Shown in pieces: positions 1 through 8,902 of a DNA stretch of 64,000 nt (its first letter is position 1; every line of letters starts with the position of its first letter). The DNA comes from Chelatococcus sp. YT9 (GTDB lineage: Bacteria; Pseudomonadota; Alphaproteobacteria; Rhizobiales; Beijerinckiaceae), in assembly GCF_018398315.1 (NCBI RefSeq), contig NZ_JAHBRW010000002.1, positions 1,472,637-1,536,636 of the forward strand, written 5' to 3'. Under the pieces are notes generated by a model that had not been told where the DNA came from, did no database searches, and saw nothing but the letters and a program-made list of their open reading frames with translations. The position numbers and the translations under genes were made by a program.

Positions 1-1832
1 ACCTCGTCTTCGAAACGCGGCGGGCCGAGCAGGTCATCGAGCTGATCAAGACCGATATGCGTATGGCCAGCGTTACCCTCGGCGATGCCGACGGCGATAT
101 GCCGGAGCGCCCTGCCAACCTCACGCTCGAGGTTACGCACGCCTGACTCGCGCGTGTAATTGCGGATGATGGCCATGAGAGCGGCGTCGTCGATATCAAC
201 CTGCTCAGGCTTGAGACCGTTGGCTTCCAACTGTCGGCGGACGAGATAACGCTTCGCGATCTCCAGCTTTTCGCTGTCTGTATAGCCAGAGAGGGTGATG
301 ATCTCCATACGGTCGCGCAAGGGGCCTGGGATCGTGTCGAGCATATTGGCGGTAGCGATGAACACAACGCGCGACAGATCGAACGGCACGCCAAGATAGT
401 TGTCGCGGAAGCTGTTGTTTTGCTCAGGGTCGAGCACCTCCAGCATGGCCGCGAAAGGGTCGCCATGCACGCCGCTGCCCATCTTGTCGATCTCGTCAAG
501 CATCAGCACGCAATCGCGTGAACCCGCCTTGCGGATTGCCTGGATGATGTTGCCAGGCAGGGCGCCGACATAGGTCCGACGATGGCCGCGGATCTCCGCC
601 TCGTCGTGAACACCGCCGAGGCTGACACGTCCGAACTGGCGTCCCATCGCCCGTGCGATCGACTGACCGAGGGAGGTCTTGCCGACGCCGGGTGGTCCCG
701 CGAAGCAGAGGATCGGCGCTTTGCCCTGCGGCGCGAGCTTGCGTACCGCGAGATATTCGACGATTCGCGTCTTGATTTTATCGAGGCCGAAATGATCCTC
801 GTCGAGGATTCGCCGCGCCTGCGCAATGTCGATCGGCTTTTCCTCGGGCAAGGCCCACGGCAGCTCGATCAGCCAATCGAGGTAGGTGCGGATCATGCCG
901 TATTCAGCAGAGGCATCCGGCATGCGCTCCAGCCGGCGCAATTCCTTACGCGCCGCCTGGTCGACATCCGGCGGCATCTTGGCCTTGGTAATCGCCTCTG
1001 TAAGCTCGGCCACCTCCTGCGCTTTGCCATCACCCTCGCCGAGTTCACGCTGGATAGCCGCCATCTGCTCGCGCAGCAGAACCTCACGTTGGCGCTCGTC
1101 GAGCGAGGCCTTGGTCTGACGGCCGATTTCCTGGGAGAGGCGCAGCACTTCGATGCGCTTGGCGAGGACTTTTGCAACCTTCTCCATGCGGGCATGGAGG
1201 TCGACGGTCTCGAGGATGTCCTGCTTGTCGTTTGGCGAGATGTCGATGTAAGCCGCGATGAGGTCAGTGAGCGCGGAGGCCGATGTGGCCCCTTGCACGG
1301 CTGCCAGCAATTCCTGCGGCGCCTGCGGCAGGAGCTGGAGGGCTTCCGTCGCCTGCCCCTGCAAATGCAGGAAACGCGCCTCAATGTCAGAGCTGTTGCC
1401 GTCGGGTTCCTCGATGCGACGGACACGGGCTGCGAGGTACGGCGTCTCCTTGATGAACTCCTCCACATAGAAGCGGCCGTCGCCTTGGCAGATCAGATGA
1501 TGCGAGCCGTCCGGCGCAGTCACGAAGCGCAGAATATTGGCGACCACGCCCATGCGGTGAAGGCCGAGCGGAGACGGCTCGGCCTCTGGATCGCGCTGCA
1601 TCAAAACGCCGATCTGACGCCCTTCCCGTACGGCTTGCTGGGCGGCTGCAACGGATGTTGGTCTGCCCACGACGATGGGCATGACGACCCCTGGGAACAG
1701 AACAAAATTGCGAACGGGCACGATCACGAGCGCGTCCGGCGGAAGTTCGCTCGGGCGCTGGGCTGTGGCTGTGTCGGTGCCGGGGGCACCGCCAGCGTCG
1801 GCGGCAAAAAGGGGCAGGTTCTTGAGCATCAT
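1..1832 (-). CDS. lon: Lon family ATP-dependent protease (3' end outside window)
   Basis: About 610 codons are visible, reading leftward off the window edge. The N-terminal LON substrate-binding domain starts near residue 35 (VPVRNFVLFPGVVMPIVVGR), followed by a helical linker and the AAA+ module with Walker A GPPGVGKTSLG near residue 378 and Walker B VLMLDEIDKMG. The C-terminal Ser-Lys protease domain lies beyond position 1 and cannot be checked. Two ATG codons are adjacent at 1832 and 1829. The Ala/Pro-rich N-terminus differs from the usual housekeeping alphaproteobacterial Lon, so this may be a second, stress-linked paralogue (inference). It lies 13 bp downstream of an Hsp20 gene on the same strand, suggesting a heat-stress operon that pairs holding and degradation of misfolded cytosolic protein. 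Confidence 0.93.
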   Translation of the reverse strand, partial: MMLKNLPLFAADAGGAPGTDTATAQRPSELPPDALVIVPVRNFVLFPGVVMPIVVGRPTSVAAAQQAVREGRQIGVLMQRDPEAEPSPLGLHRMGVVANILRFVTAPDGSHHLICQGDGRFYVEEFIKETPYLAARVRRIEEPDGNSSDIEARFLHLQGQATEALQLLPQAPQELLAAVQGATSASALTDLIAAYIDISPNDKQDILETVDLHARMEKVAKVLAKRIEVLRLSQEIGRQTKASLDERQREVLLREQMAAIQRELGEGDGKAQEVAELTEAITKAKMPPDVDQAARKELRRLERMPDASAEYGMIRTYLDWLIELPWALPEEKPIDIAQARRILDEDHFGLDKIKTRIVEYLAVRKLAPQGKAPILCFAGPPGVGKTSLGQSIARAMGRQFGRVSLGGVHDEAEIRGHRRTYVGALPGNIIQAIRKAGSRDCVLMLDEIDKMGSGVHGDPFAAMLEVLDPEQNNSFRDNYLGVPFDLSRVVFIATANMLDTIPGPLRDRMEIITLSGYTDSEKLEIAKRYLVRRQLEANGLKPEQVDIDDAALMAIIRNYTRESGVRNLEREVGRALRHIAVGIAEGNAGHTHIGLDQLDDLLGPPRFEDE

Positions 1833-1845
1833 GGCGGGGCCCTGA

Positions 1846-2259
1846 TCAGACAAGCTTACGCAGGACGACAAGGAGGCAACCGTTGATCACGGACGGCCTG
1901 CCGACCTCATAACGGCCTGTTGGTAACTGAAGTTGCCGTTCGAACCGGCCTTGAGGCAGCTCGAGGCGATGAATGGTCGCCGTTCTCAGTTCAGGCGGGA
2001 GGACACGTTCTCCCGCGATGATGAGGACCCCGTTGGCGATGGAGACCTGGATATGATCGGGATCGACGCCTGGCAAAGCAGCCAACACCCGCAGCTCATG
2101 GTCAGTCTCAAGTACGTCGACAGGCGGTTCCCACTGGGGCGTTGTCATCCGCCCAGCACCGGCGGCGGGGCGAAACAGATCCCGATGCATCCGCTCGGCC
2201 CGCGCCAGCATTTCGACCGCATCGGACCACATCCAGGCCTTCAGGTCCCGGTTCTTCAT
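1846..2259 (-). CDS. Hsp20/alpha-crystallin family small heat-shock protein
   Basis: Predicted 137-residue ATP-independent holdase chaperone. The alpha-crystallin domain spans roughly residues 45-125: WEPPVDVLETDHELRVLAAL, then GVDPDHIQVSIANGVLIIAGER and a FERQLQLP strand, all typical of Hsp20. The start at 2259 (MKNRDLKAWMW) follows a GGAG 8 bp upstream; an in-frame extension to 2331 is possible but adds unlikely sequence. The C-terminus (LLVVLRKLV) lacks a clear IxI/V oligomerisation motif, so oligomers may be atypical. It is the first gene of a two-gene unit with the Lon protease downstream. Confidence 0.88.
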   Translation of the reverse strand: MKNRDLKAWMWSDAVEMLARAERMHRDLFRPAAGAGRMTTPQWEPPVDVLETDHELRVLAALPGVDPDHIQVSIANGVLIIAGERVLPPELRTATIHRLELPQGRFERQLQLPTGRYEVGRPSVINGCLLVVLRKLV

Positions 2260-2337
2260 TACTCGGTCTCCGCAAGACTTCTTCGCCACGCCCATAGATA
2301 AGGTGCGATCACGCCTTCTGCCAATTGCCAATAACAG

Positions 2338-3240
2338 TCACGCCATTGCCTTCAGCAGGTCGGTCATCACCCGGGCGACGTGTTGCACCGCAATATCGGT
2401 GCTTCGGCGCACATGCCAGGCAAGATGCAGCGGAAAACCGGGGATCAGGATCGGAGGATCGAAAACGGCGAAACGCTCCCCGTTATCCGTCGGCAGGCAC
2501 CGGCTGGGCAACATGGCGATGAGATCGGCGCCGTCCACCAGGGGCGGCACCATGGTGAAGCTTGGCACAACGATGCCAACCCGCCGGCTTCGACCGATCC
2601 TCGCCAGGCTGTCGTCGAGGGCTCCCCGCATCTCGCCGCGTGCGGAGACCAGCACATGCGGGAAGGCAAGCCATCGCTCCAGCGTGAAATCGGCGGCCGC
2701 CGGATGATCCCGGCGCATGAGGACACGGTAATGTTCCTGCAAAATGTCCTTGCGCTGGAACGACGGATCTGCGCGCGGGAAGACGGAGGCTGCAAGGTCA
2801 ATGGTGCCCTTGGCAAGGCCGTCGAGAGCCGCGTCCGCGCCCTGCCAGGGCTGGATGACGAGATCTATGCCGGGCGCTGATCGCGCAAGATGAGCATGCA
2901 GAGGGCCCACGACGATGACGGCCGGATAATCCGCCATGACGATGCGCACAGCGCGGCGGATCTCCCGGATATTCGGGGGAGGCGGGTCGATGAGTTCCGC
3001 AGCATCCGCCAGCAAGGCCTTCAGACTTGTGCGCAGAGCCTCGGCGCGCGGCGAGCGCCGCATACCACCACGCGCGCGTTCGAGCAGCGGATCGCCAAAC
3101 ATTTGCCTGCAGCGCTCAAGCGCGCTCGACGTTGCGGGTTGCGACAGCCCCAGACGGTGTGCCGCACGGGAGACATGAGCCTCGTCGAGCAGGGCGTCGA
3201 GCACCACGAGCAGGTTGAGATCGATTCCCCGTAAATTCAT
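2338..3240 (-). CDS. LysR family transcriptional regulator
   Basis: 300 residues, the normal LysR length. The N-terminal winged helix-turn-helix (LNLLVVLDALLDEAHVSRAA, then RLGLSQPATSSALERCRQMF) is followed by the C-terminal effector-binding domain. The form resembles the NodD/PcpR-like branch, whose members start MNLRGIDLNLL. It is divergent from the quinone-reductase-like gene at 3358 with a 117-bp gap, the classic LysR arrangement, so that gene is the likely target. The inducer is unknown. Confidence 0.92.
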   Translation of the reverse strand: MNLRGIDLNLLVVLDALLDEAHVSRAAHRLGLSQPATSSALERCRQMFGDPLLERARGGMRRSPRAEALRTSLKALLADAAELIDPPPPNIREIRRAVRIVMADYPAVIVVGPLHAHLARSAPGIDLVIQPWQGADAALDGLAKGTIDLAASVFPRADPSFQRKDILQEHYRVLMRRDHPAAADFTLERWLAFPHVLVSARGEMRGALDDSLARIGRSRRVGIVVPSFTMVPPLVDGADLIAMLPSRCLPTDNGERFAVFDPPILIPGFPLHLAWHVRRSTDIAVQHVARVMTDLLKAMA

Positions 3241-3251
3241 GCGATGGATAG

Positions 3252-3278
3252 TATCCTATAGCTGATATCGATTGGATA
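3252..3278. promoter_or_regulatory. Candidate LysR operator in divergent promoter region
   Basis: The 117-bp gap between lysR and the oxidoreductase holds an AT-rich stretch with an inverted repeat, TATCC (3252-3256) and GGATA (3274-3278), around GATATC and ATCGAT palindromes. Position and symmetry suit a LysR binding region; assignment is inference only. Confidence 0.3.
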
Positions 3279-3357
3279 AATTATCAGGCGCGTCGCATCC
3301 TCCTCTGATCGAGCATCGCTCGCCCGCTCCCGATGTTGCTTACTGAGGAGGCCGCCC

Positions 3358-3915
3358 ATGTCTCAGCGCCATGCCAAGACCCTTGTCCTGATGTTTCATC
3401 CCGATGTGAACAGATCGCGTGCCAACAAGGCCCTGTCCCATGCGGCGGCTGCGCTCGAAGGTGTAACCGTCGCCGATGTCAGAGCCGATTATCCGGATGG
3501 CCGCATTGACACCGATGCCGAGGTCGAGCGCTTGCTTGGCGCCCAGCGGATCGTGCTGCAATTCCCCATCCAGTGGTATTCAACCCCGCCGCTCCTCAAG
3601 GCTTGGCAGGATGTCGTGCTCACCCGGATGTTCTACATGAACTACCAAAACGAAGGACGGCTTCTGGAAGGCCGCCCTTTGCTGGTTGCGGCGACCGCGG
3701 GGAACAAGGCGAGCACCTACGCCGAGACTGGTTCCAATCTCTGCCCGCTGGAGGCGCTGCTTTCTCCCCTGCGTGTCACGGCCCACCGATGCGGTCTCGC
3801 CTGGGCGGACCCGTTTTTGCTGTATGAGGCGAACACGCTGCCGACCACCGCGTTGGCGGAGGCAGCTGCGGACTACGCTACCCGTTTGCGGACATGGATC
3901 GCGACGGCAGCCTAG
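3358..3915 (+). CDS. NAD(P)H dehydrogenase (quinone)/flavodoxin-fold family protein
   Basis: 185 residues of the flavodoxin-like NQO1/KefF/MdaB family, which reduce quinones or related electrophiles with NAD(P)H via FMN or FAD. Visible family features are the N-terminal strand and flavin phosphate loop (VLMFHPDVNRSRANKAL), the central QFPIQWYSTPPLLKAWQDVV segment typical of this family, and TAGNKASTY in the second flavin-contact loop. Start supported by GAGGAGG 6 bp upstream of ATG. Divergent from a LysR regulator that probably controls it in response to a redox-active or aromatic compound (inference). The stop codon is abutted by a repeat element. Confidence 0.85.
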   Translation: MSQRHAKTLVLMFHPDVNRSRANKALSHAAAALEGVTVADVRADYPDGRIDTDAEVERLLGAQRIVLQFPIQWYSTPPLLKAWQDVVLTRMFYMNYQNEGRLLEGRPLLVAATAGNKASTYAETGSNLCPLEALLSPLRVTAHRCGLAWADPFLLYEANTLPTTALAEAAADYATRLRTWIATAA

Positions 3916-4155
3916 GATCAATCGGCATTCAAGAACGGTGGCTTACCATTGTCACCACGCGGGCTTGTCCCGGAAATCAGGCCAACCCGCGATTTCGGTC
4001 ATTGGTCAGGAACGTGGCATCGCGGAGTTCTCCTGATCCCTGTGGGGCATCTTCCCAATCAGGATGGCCTGGGCACCCCCGCCATCACCGTTGGACCGAA
4101 CGTCGGTCGGCCCGGGTGGTCGTGGTGCGGGCCGCCTCATCGTGATCGGGTGACT
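3913..4155. repeat. Intergenic palindromic repeat-type region abutting a stop codon
   Basis: Directly after the TAG at 3913-3915 lies TCAATCGGCATTCAAGAA (3918-3935), which recurs with one mismatch in inverted orientation at 30303-30320. It is followed by a CGGGCTTGTCCCGG-type palindrome (3960s) like those at 17852, 30142 and 58465. The rest of the gap to 4161 contains degenerate GC-rich palindromic sequence and no coding region. Confidence 0.45.
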
Positions 4156-4161
4156 CAAGAC

Positions 4162-5058
4162 CTATTCGTCAACGCCAACCGTCATCGTGACAACGGTGGA
4201 TGCGCCGGGGGGAATGGTCGCGAGGCCCGGCTTGCGTTTGAAATCGTCGGCAAAGCCAGCTGGGTCCGGGCGCCCGTGCCAAGGTTCGATGCAGAGGAAA
4301 CCCGCTCCCGGCTTCATCCACAACATGACGTCGGGACAATTCTTGTAAGCGATCCTCAGCGCGATCTTACCAGCGGGGGAGCCAAATCGAACTTCGGAGC
4401 TCTCCGGCGCGACAACGAAGAGACCGCCGCCCGCGAAAAGATCGTCCTGGAGGGCAAGATGGCCGTCCGGCACATCGATAACCGTGCTTTCATCCGTGAA
4501 GAAGCCTTGGACTGGCCGTTTGGTTGCCAGACGTCGGTCGTCCGCAAAACGCACGGTATAGGAGTCCTTCTGCACCCCGGCTTCCAGCGGCCAGCGAAAA
4601 CCAGGATGAAAACCGAAGCTTGCCGGCAGCGCCTCACGCCCTGGATTGGTGATTGTCGCGGCGATGCGCAGGCCCTCCGCGCCGAGGCTGTAGTCGAGCT
4701 GCAGACGAAACGCGAAAGGATAGTGCTCGCGCGTGGCGGCGGTTGCTTCAAGCGTCAGGGTACAACGATCAGGTTCGCTCGCGGTGACTGTAAAGAGTGA
4801 GCGTTTGGCGAAGCCGTGCGGAGGCATCGGATAGGTGCGTCCGTCCACACGGATTTCGCCGTTGGTGACGAGGCCGATAGTCGGAAACAGCACCGGCGCG
4901 CGCTCGGCCCAGCTGTTGGCGTCACCGGGCCATAGGAGCGGCCGGCCGTCATGATCAAGGCTCATCAGCTCGGCGCCCGCGGGATTGATGCTGGCGCGAT
5001 AGCCATGGCTTGCAATGTGCACGAGTGGTGGGGTTCGGGTCTCGGTCGATGGGGGCAT
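4162..5058 (-). CDS. Aldose 1-epimerase family protein (LacX/GalM-like)
   Basis: 298 residues with the galactose-mutarotase beta-sandwich signature of the LacX-type branch: GAELMSLDHDGRPLLWPGD, RAPVLFPTIG, HGF (His81), FGFHPGFRWP (candidate catalytic His151) and FLCIEPWHG (candidate catalytic Glu258). Such enzymes interconvert alpha and beta anomers of aldoses or act on sugar derivatives. No signal peptide is visible, so it is probably cytosolic. It lies downstream of, and on the same strand as, the LacI regulator, and near a sugar-acid dehydratase and sugar importer, which suggests it prepares the imported sugar for dehydrogenation or isomerisation (inference). True sugar specificity cannot be read from sequence. 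Confidence 0.85.
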   Translation of the reverse strand: MPPSTETRTPPLVHIASHGYRASINPAGAELMSLDHDGRPLLWPGDANSWAERAPVLFPTIGLVTNGEIRVDGRTYPMPPHGFAKRSLFTVTASEPDRCTLTLEATAATREHYPFAFRLQLDYSLGAEGLRIAATITNPGREALPASFGFHPGFRWPLEAGVQKDSYTVRFADDRRLATKRPVQGFFTDESTVIDVPDGHLALQDDLFAGGGLFVVAPESSEVRFGSPAGKIALRIAYKNCPDVMLWMKPGAGFLCIEPWHGRPDPAGFADDFKRKPGLATIPPGASTVVTMTVGVDE

Positions 5059-5168
5059 GGGGTCCAGTGGGGTACGTCGCTGCCCGGCCGTTCCGGGGCG
5101 CCCAATCTAATACGCAAAGAGCGATAGTCGTCGAGACCTGCTGTGGCATTCCAGGCCCGTAAGGGACA

Positions 5169-6209
5169 TCAATCTTGGGACGCTGCTGCGCGCGGCGCTC
5201 CCACGGAGCCTCGGAATTCAAGCGTCGCGGGAAGCTGGACATGGCGCCGAGGCTTTGGCGAGACCTGCATGTTGCGGCTGTCCTCCAGCCGCTCCATCAG
5301 GAGTTCCCAGGTGGTCTCCGCGATTGCGGTGCTCGGATGCCGGATGATGGACAGGGGCGGCGTCATGACATCAGCCCAGACCGGCTCGTCGAAGGCGACC
5401 AGCGACACATCATCAGGGCAGGTAATTCCCGCATCCCTGAACGCGCGGAGCACCCAGAGCGTGATCACGCTGTTGCTGGCGATGACGGCTGTCGGTGGGG
5501 CAGGGGCGTGCAGAGCGGCGGCGAGCCGGGGTCCGAACGCGATCTCATCCTCCCCGCTGACGAGAACTGTGGTGCGCGTCGCTTCCACGGCGGCTTGCCC
5601 AGCGGCCTCGAAGGCGGCGATGCGCTGCTGTGTTGTGACGAGGTCCGGATAGCGTGCTGTGTAGAGGATATGGCGATGTCCTCGGGCGATGAGGCCGGCG
5701 ACGGTCGCTCTCATGGCTTCGCTGTTGTTCATCGTCACATAGTCGAAGCGGTCGTCCGGCCAGAGGCGGTCCACCATGATCGCCGGAACACGTGAGCGGT
5801 CGAGCAGGTCGAAAGTACGCTGCGGCGACTGGCTTGGAACGATGATCAGACCGGCGATGCGGTGGGCGAGCAGCGTTTCGACGCGTCGGTATTCCATCTC
5901 CGGATCGTGCCGGCTGAGGATCTGGACCATCTCATAGCCGCGCGTGTAGGCGATGTCCTCCAGGGCATCGATCAAGCTCGTGAAATAGGCGCTTGCCGCA
6001 TGGGGCACGCACAGCCCGATGACGCGGGAACTCTGACTCTTCAGGTTCTGGGCCAAGCTGTTGCGCAGATAGCCGAGATGGGCGATGGCCGCCAGCACCC
6101 GCTCACGCTTGTCCGCGCTGACGACCTGCGGATCATTCAGCACATTGGATACCGTGCCCGTCGACACCCCCGCGCGGCGCGCGACATCATGCATGGTCGG
6201 CTTACGCAT
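5169..6209 (-). CDS. LacI family transcriptional regulator
   Basis: 346 residues from the ATG at 6209; the longer frame to 6272 adds residues before the helix-turn-helix and is unlikely. The N-terminus (MRKPTMHDVARRAGVSTGTV) carries the canonical LacI HTH followed by the hinge SLAQNLKSQSSRVIG, then a periplasmic-binding-protein-like sugar-sensing domain. It is divergent from the enolase-superfamily gene, and two palindromes with a central CG, typical of LacI operators, lie at 6410-6423 and 6475-6488. It probably represses the dehydratase-importer operon until a sugar acid or sugar binds. Confidence 0.94.
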   Translation of the reverse strand: MRKPTMHDVARRAGVSTGTVSNVLNDPQVVSADKRERVLAAIAHLGYLRNSLAQNLKSQSSRVIGLCVPHAASAYFTSLIDALEDIAYTRGYEMVQILSRHDPEMEYRRVETLLAHRIAGLIIVPSQSPQRTFDLLDRSRVPAIMVDRLWPDDRFDYVTMNNSEAMRATVAGLIARGHRHILYTARYPDLVTTQQRIAAFEAAGQAAVEATRTTVLVSGEDEIAFGPRLAAALHAPAPPTAVIASNSVITLWVLRAFRDAGITCPDDVSLVAFDEPVWADVMTPPLSIIRHPSTAIAETTWELLMERLEDSRNMQVSPKPRRHVQLPATLEFRGSVGAPRAAASQD

Positions 6210-6409
6210 TATGTTCACGAACGGCCCCCAAACAGGTCGCGAAGAATAGACGGACCGAGCCCGACCATCCACGTTTTTCCGGCGCGGGCGCGATTGGGGG
6301 GAAACTCTGGTCGTTCACTGTTCCTCCATCGGCTCCTCCAAAGGATCCACGGGGTCTAGAGCTGCCGTGATGGATTTCGCTTGAAGAGCACCACGATTTC
6401 AATCTATCT

Positions 6410-6423
6410 TTGGAACGTTTCAA
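6410..6423. promoter_or_regulatory. Candidate LacI-family operator O1
   Basis: TTGGAACGTTTCAA is a 14-bp palindrome with one mismatch to the perfect form TTGAAACGTTTCAA and has the central CG typical of LacI-family operators. It lies 36 bp before the dehydratase start codon, in the region divergent from lacI. Confidence 0.6.
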
Positions 6424-6458
6424 TCACAAGCCGCGCAAACCGGGAAGACCATCGCCAC

Positions 6459-7592
6459 ATGAAAGTCACGGGAGTTGAAACGTTCAAATTCTGGGTCGAC
6501 TGGTGCAATTGGCTGTTCGTCCGCATCACGACGGATGAAGGCCTCACGGGCTGGGGCGAGGCTTCCCTCCATGGACCGATCGAATCCGTGGAAACGGCCA
6601 TTCGGGAGATGGCCCCCCATCTCATAGGCCAGGATCCCGGGGGGCCGGAGCAGCATTGGCATCGCCTCTACAATGCCTGGCGCTGGCGGGGCGGGGCCAC
6701 CCTCACGAGCGCCCTGAGCGGGATCGATATCGCGCTGTGGGACCTTGAGGGCAAGCGGCTCGGCGTCCCCGTGTATCGCCTCCTCGGCGGCGCTCACCGC
6801 AAGCGCCTGCGTGTCTATGCGAGCCACTGGTTGTCTGGCGTGCGCACGCCCGAAGCCGCGTTTGACGGCGCGCGGGAAGCAGTGCGTCGTGGCTTCACCG
6901 GCTTCAAATGCTGCCTGATCAGCTATGACGGCTTGCGGGCGAACGAAGCGCGCGAGCTGCGACTCGCCCGCGAGATGATGGCGGCGGCGCGCGAGGGCGC
7001 GGGACCGGATGTCGACATCTTCCATGAATGCAGCGAATTCCTGTCGCCGCGCACGGCGGTGATGCTTGACGAGGCCCTGTCGCCTTACAGGCCCGGCTGG
7101 TTCGAGGAGCCCATCCCGTTTGAGAACGCGAAGGTGATGGCGCGTCTTCAGCGCGATATTCGCACACCGATCGCCACGGGCGAGCGTCTGCTGTCACGCT
7201 ATGAATTCCGCGAACTGCTGGAGGAGGGCGGCTGCAAGATCGTTCAGCCGGATATCATGCATGGCGGCGGGTTCACCGAGTTGCGGCGCATAGCGGCGAT
7301 GGCGGATACCTATTATGTGCCGGTCGCGCCGCATAATCCGGGTGGGCCGATCTGCACGGTTGCCTCCATGCATCTCGCGGCCAGCATTCCGAATTTTTAC
7401 ATCCTTGAGCAGATGGAGCCGCAACGCGCCATTCGCGACGCCGTCAGCCGTCCCGCGATCCAGTTCGAAGACGGCCATTTCATCTTGCCCGAGGGGCCGG
7501 GGCTCGGCCTCGAGCCGGATCTCGAGGCGCTCAAAGACCATGCCTTCACGCCCCAGCCGCGCGGCGAGCGCCCGGGTTCATTATTCCGCTAA
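6459..7592 (+). CDS. Mandelate racemase/muconate lactonizing enzyme family dehydratase (galactonate dehydratase-like)
   Basis: 377 residues of the enolase superfamily. From the ATG at 6459: capping domain (GLTGWGEASLHG), then barrel residues K150 (GFTGFK), candidate metal or catalytic residues D186/H189 (VDIFHECSEF), E216/E217 (WFEEPIP), E242 (ATGERLL), the C-terminal base H292 (APHNPGGP) and E317 (LEQM). The APHNP/EQM pattern resembles acid-sugar dehydratases such as D-galactonate dehydratase, which yield 2-keto-3-deoxy sugar acids. The frame could extend to 6381, but homology begins at MKVTGVETF. First gene of an operon with a CUT1 importer; divergent LacI is the likely repressor. The exact sugar acid is not decided. 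Confidence 0.88.
   Translation: MKVTGVETFKFWVDWCNWLFVRITTDEGLTGWGEASLHGPIESVETAIREMAPHLIGQDPGGPEQHWHRLYNAWRWRGGATLTSALSGIDIALWDLEGKRLGVPVYRLLGGAHRKRLRVYASHWLSGVRTPEAAFDGAREAVRRGFTGFKCCLISYDGLRANEARELRLAREMMAAAREGAGPDVDIFHECSEFLSPRTAVMLDEALSPYRPGWFEEPIPFENAKVMARLQRDIRTPIATGERLLSRYEFRELLEEGGCKIVQPDIMHGGGFTELRRIAAMADTYYVPVAPHNPGGPICTVASMHLAASIPNFYILEQMEPQRAIRDAVSRPAIQFEDGHFILPEGPGLGLEPDLEALKDHAFTPQPRGERPGSLFR
6475..6488. promoter_or_regulatory. Candidate LacI-family operator O2, inside 5' end of the dehydratase gene
   Basis: TTGAAACGTTCAAA matches the O1 consensus TTGAAACGTTTCAA over its left arm and centre. It overlaps codons 6-10 of the dehydratase gene. The sites' centres are 65 bp apart, about six helical turns, which would permit looping or co-operative binding (inference). 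Confidence 0.45.
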
Positions 7593-7618
7593 TAATCGAG
7601 AATTGAGGGAGGAGAGCT

Positions 7619-8902
7619 ATGTTGAAATCGCTGCGCTTAAAACTTTTGTCGGGGATCGCGGGTGGGCTTGCGTGCCTTTCAGCCACCGGCGCCATCGCGC
7701 AGACGGCGGACAAGCCGATCGTGCTGCAATGGCAGACTGCCAATCTGACGGAGAAGCAGTTCGAGCCCGTCTGGAAAGAGATGGTCGTCGCCTTCGAGGC
7801 GGCTAATCCCGGCATCAAGATTGAACCCGTTCTCGTCGCGCGCAAGGATCATTGGACGAAATTCGTGACCGCCTCGCAGGCGCGTCGCGCACCCTGCCTC
7901 GTCTCGGTCGATCTGACCACCGCCGCCTACAACGGCTATCTGATGCCGCTCGACAAGTACTGGGACGGAGAGCCGGAGGCTTGGCGCAAGGCCTGGAGCG
8001 ACGAGGTCATGAAGGCCGCACGCTGGCAGGGCAAGCTATACGGCGTGCCGATCTGGGGCGGCATCTATGCGGAAATCTACAATGAGGATCTCGTCAAGGC
8101 CGCCGGTCTTGATCCTGCGAAGCCGCCGGTGAGCTGGGCCGACTATATGACCTGGGCGAAGGCCCTGACTAAGGATGGTCAATGGGCGACGGCCATTCTT
8201 GGCGGCAAGACCGACACCACGACACGTGTGTTGCTGAGCTGGATCTACTCAAATGGCGGCGAGGTCTTCAACGCCGACATGACCGAGGCGACCTTCGCCA
8301 AGAACCCGAAGAGCCTCGAGGCGATCAAGGCCTATCTCGGGCTCGCGCGTGAGGGGCTCGCCGCGCCGGCGCCGACCACGACGAACTATCTCGAGCAGAC
8401 AGTCATGTTCGCACAGAACAAGATCGCCACGATGCGCAATGCCAACTGGGCGATCGCCAAGGCCGAGGAAGACAATCCTGCACTGAAGGGCAAGCTCATC
8501 GTCGCGCCCGCGCCGCATCAGGTCCCGAACGCACCAACGCTCAAGACCGTGACATCGACGAGCGTTGCGGCCGATTGCCCGAACCCGGACGCGGCCTGGA
8601 AGTTCATCAAGTTCGAGGCCGACGCGAAATGGTCGATCAAGCGCGCCAAAATCGCGAACTGGATGCCTATTCGCAGCGATCTCGCCAATGAACCTGAGAT
8701 CAAGAGCGATCCAATGCTCCTGACCTTCCTGAAGATCGGCGAGAACGCAAAGCCCTATCCCCTGCCGCTGCCGATCTGGGCCGATATCGCGGCCGGCGAC
8801 ATCGTCGATGCCGTCCAGAAGGCGCTCCTCGCGCCGGACACGGTCGAGACGGTGTTCAAGGACCTTGATGCCAAGATCAACCGTAAGCTGAAAGACCAAT
8901 GA
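7619..8902 (+). CDS. ABC sugar importer, substrate-binding protein (family 1)
   Basis: 427 residues with a Sec signal peptide (hydrophobic core LLSGIAGGLACLSATGAIA, likely cleaved after AIA before QTADKP). The mature protein has the MalE-like layout: EPVWKEMVVAFEAANPGIKIEPV, then WGGIYAEIYNEDLVKAAGLD and a late KFIKFEADAKW segment. It binds sugar in the periplasm and delivers it to the permeases encoded immediately downstream. Strong ribosome binding site GGGAGGAG before ATG. The gene overlaps the next by 4 bp. Probably regulated by the LacI protein at 5169. Confidence 0.92.
   Translation: MLKSLRLKLLSGIAGGLACLSATGAIAQTADKPIVLQWQTANLTEKQFEPVWKEMVVAFEAANPGIKIEPVLVARKDHWTKFVTASQARRAPCLVSVDLTTAAYNGYLMPLDKYWDGEPEAWRKAWSDEVMKAARWQGKLYGVPIWGGIYAEIYNEDLVKAAGLDPAKPPVSWADYMTWAKALTKDGQWATAILGGKTDTTTRVLLSWIYSNGGEVFNADMTEATFAKNPKSLEAIKAYLGLAREGLAAPAPTTTNYLEQTVMFAQNKIATMRNANWAIAKAEEDNPALKGKLIVAPAPHQVPNAPTLKTVTSTSVAADCPNPDAAWKFIKFEADAKWSIKRAKIANWMPIRSDLANEPEIKSDPMLLTFLKIGENAKPYPLPLPIWADIAAGDIVDAVQKALLAPDTVETVFKDLDAKINRKLKDQ

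Noticed and set aside
582-1886. 434-codon open frame on + strand
   Set aside because: It is antisense to the lon gene, whose domains are clear; the translated sequence is Arg/Leu-rich with no recognisable domain.
3949-4800. 283-codon open frame on + strand across an intergenic repeat
   Set aside because: Runs from the repeat into antisense of the epimerase gene; no domain recognised.
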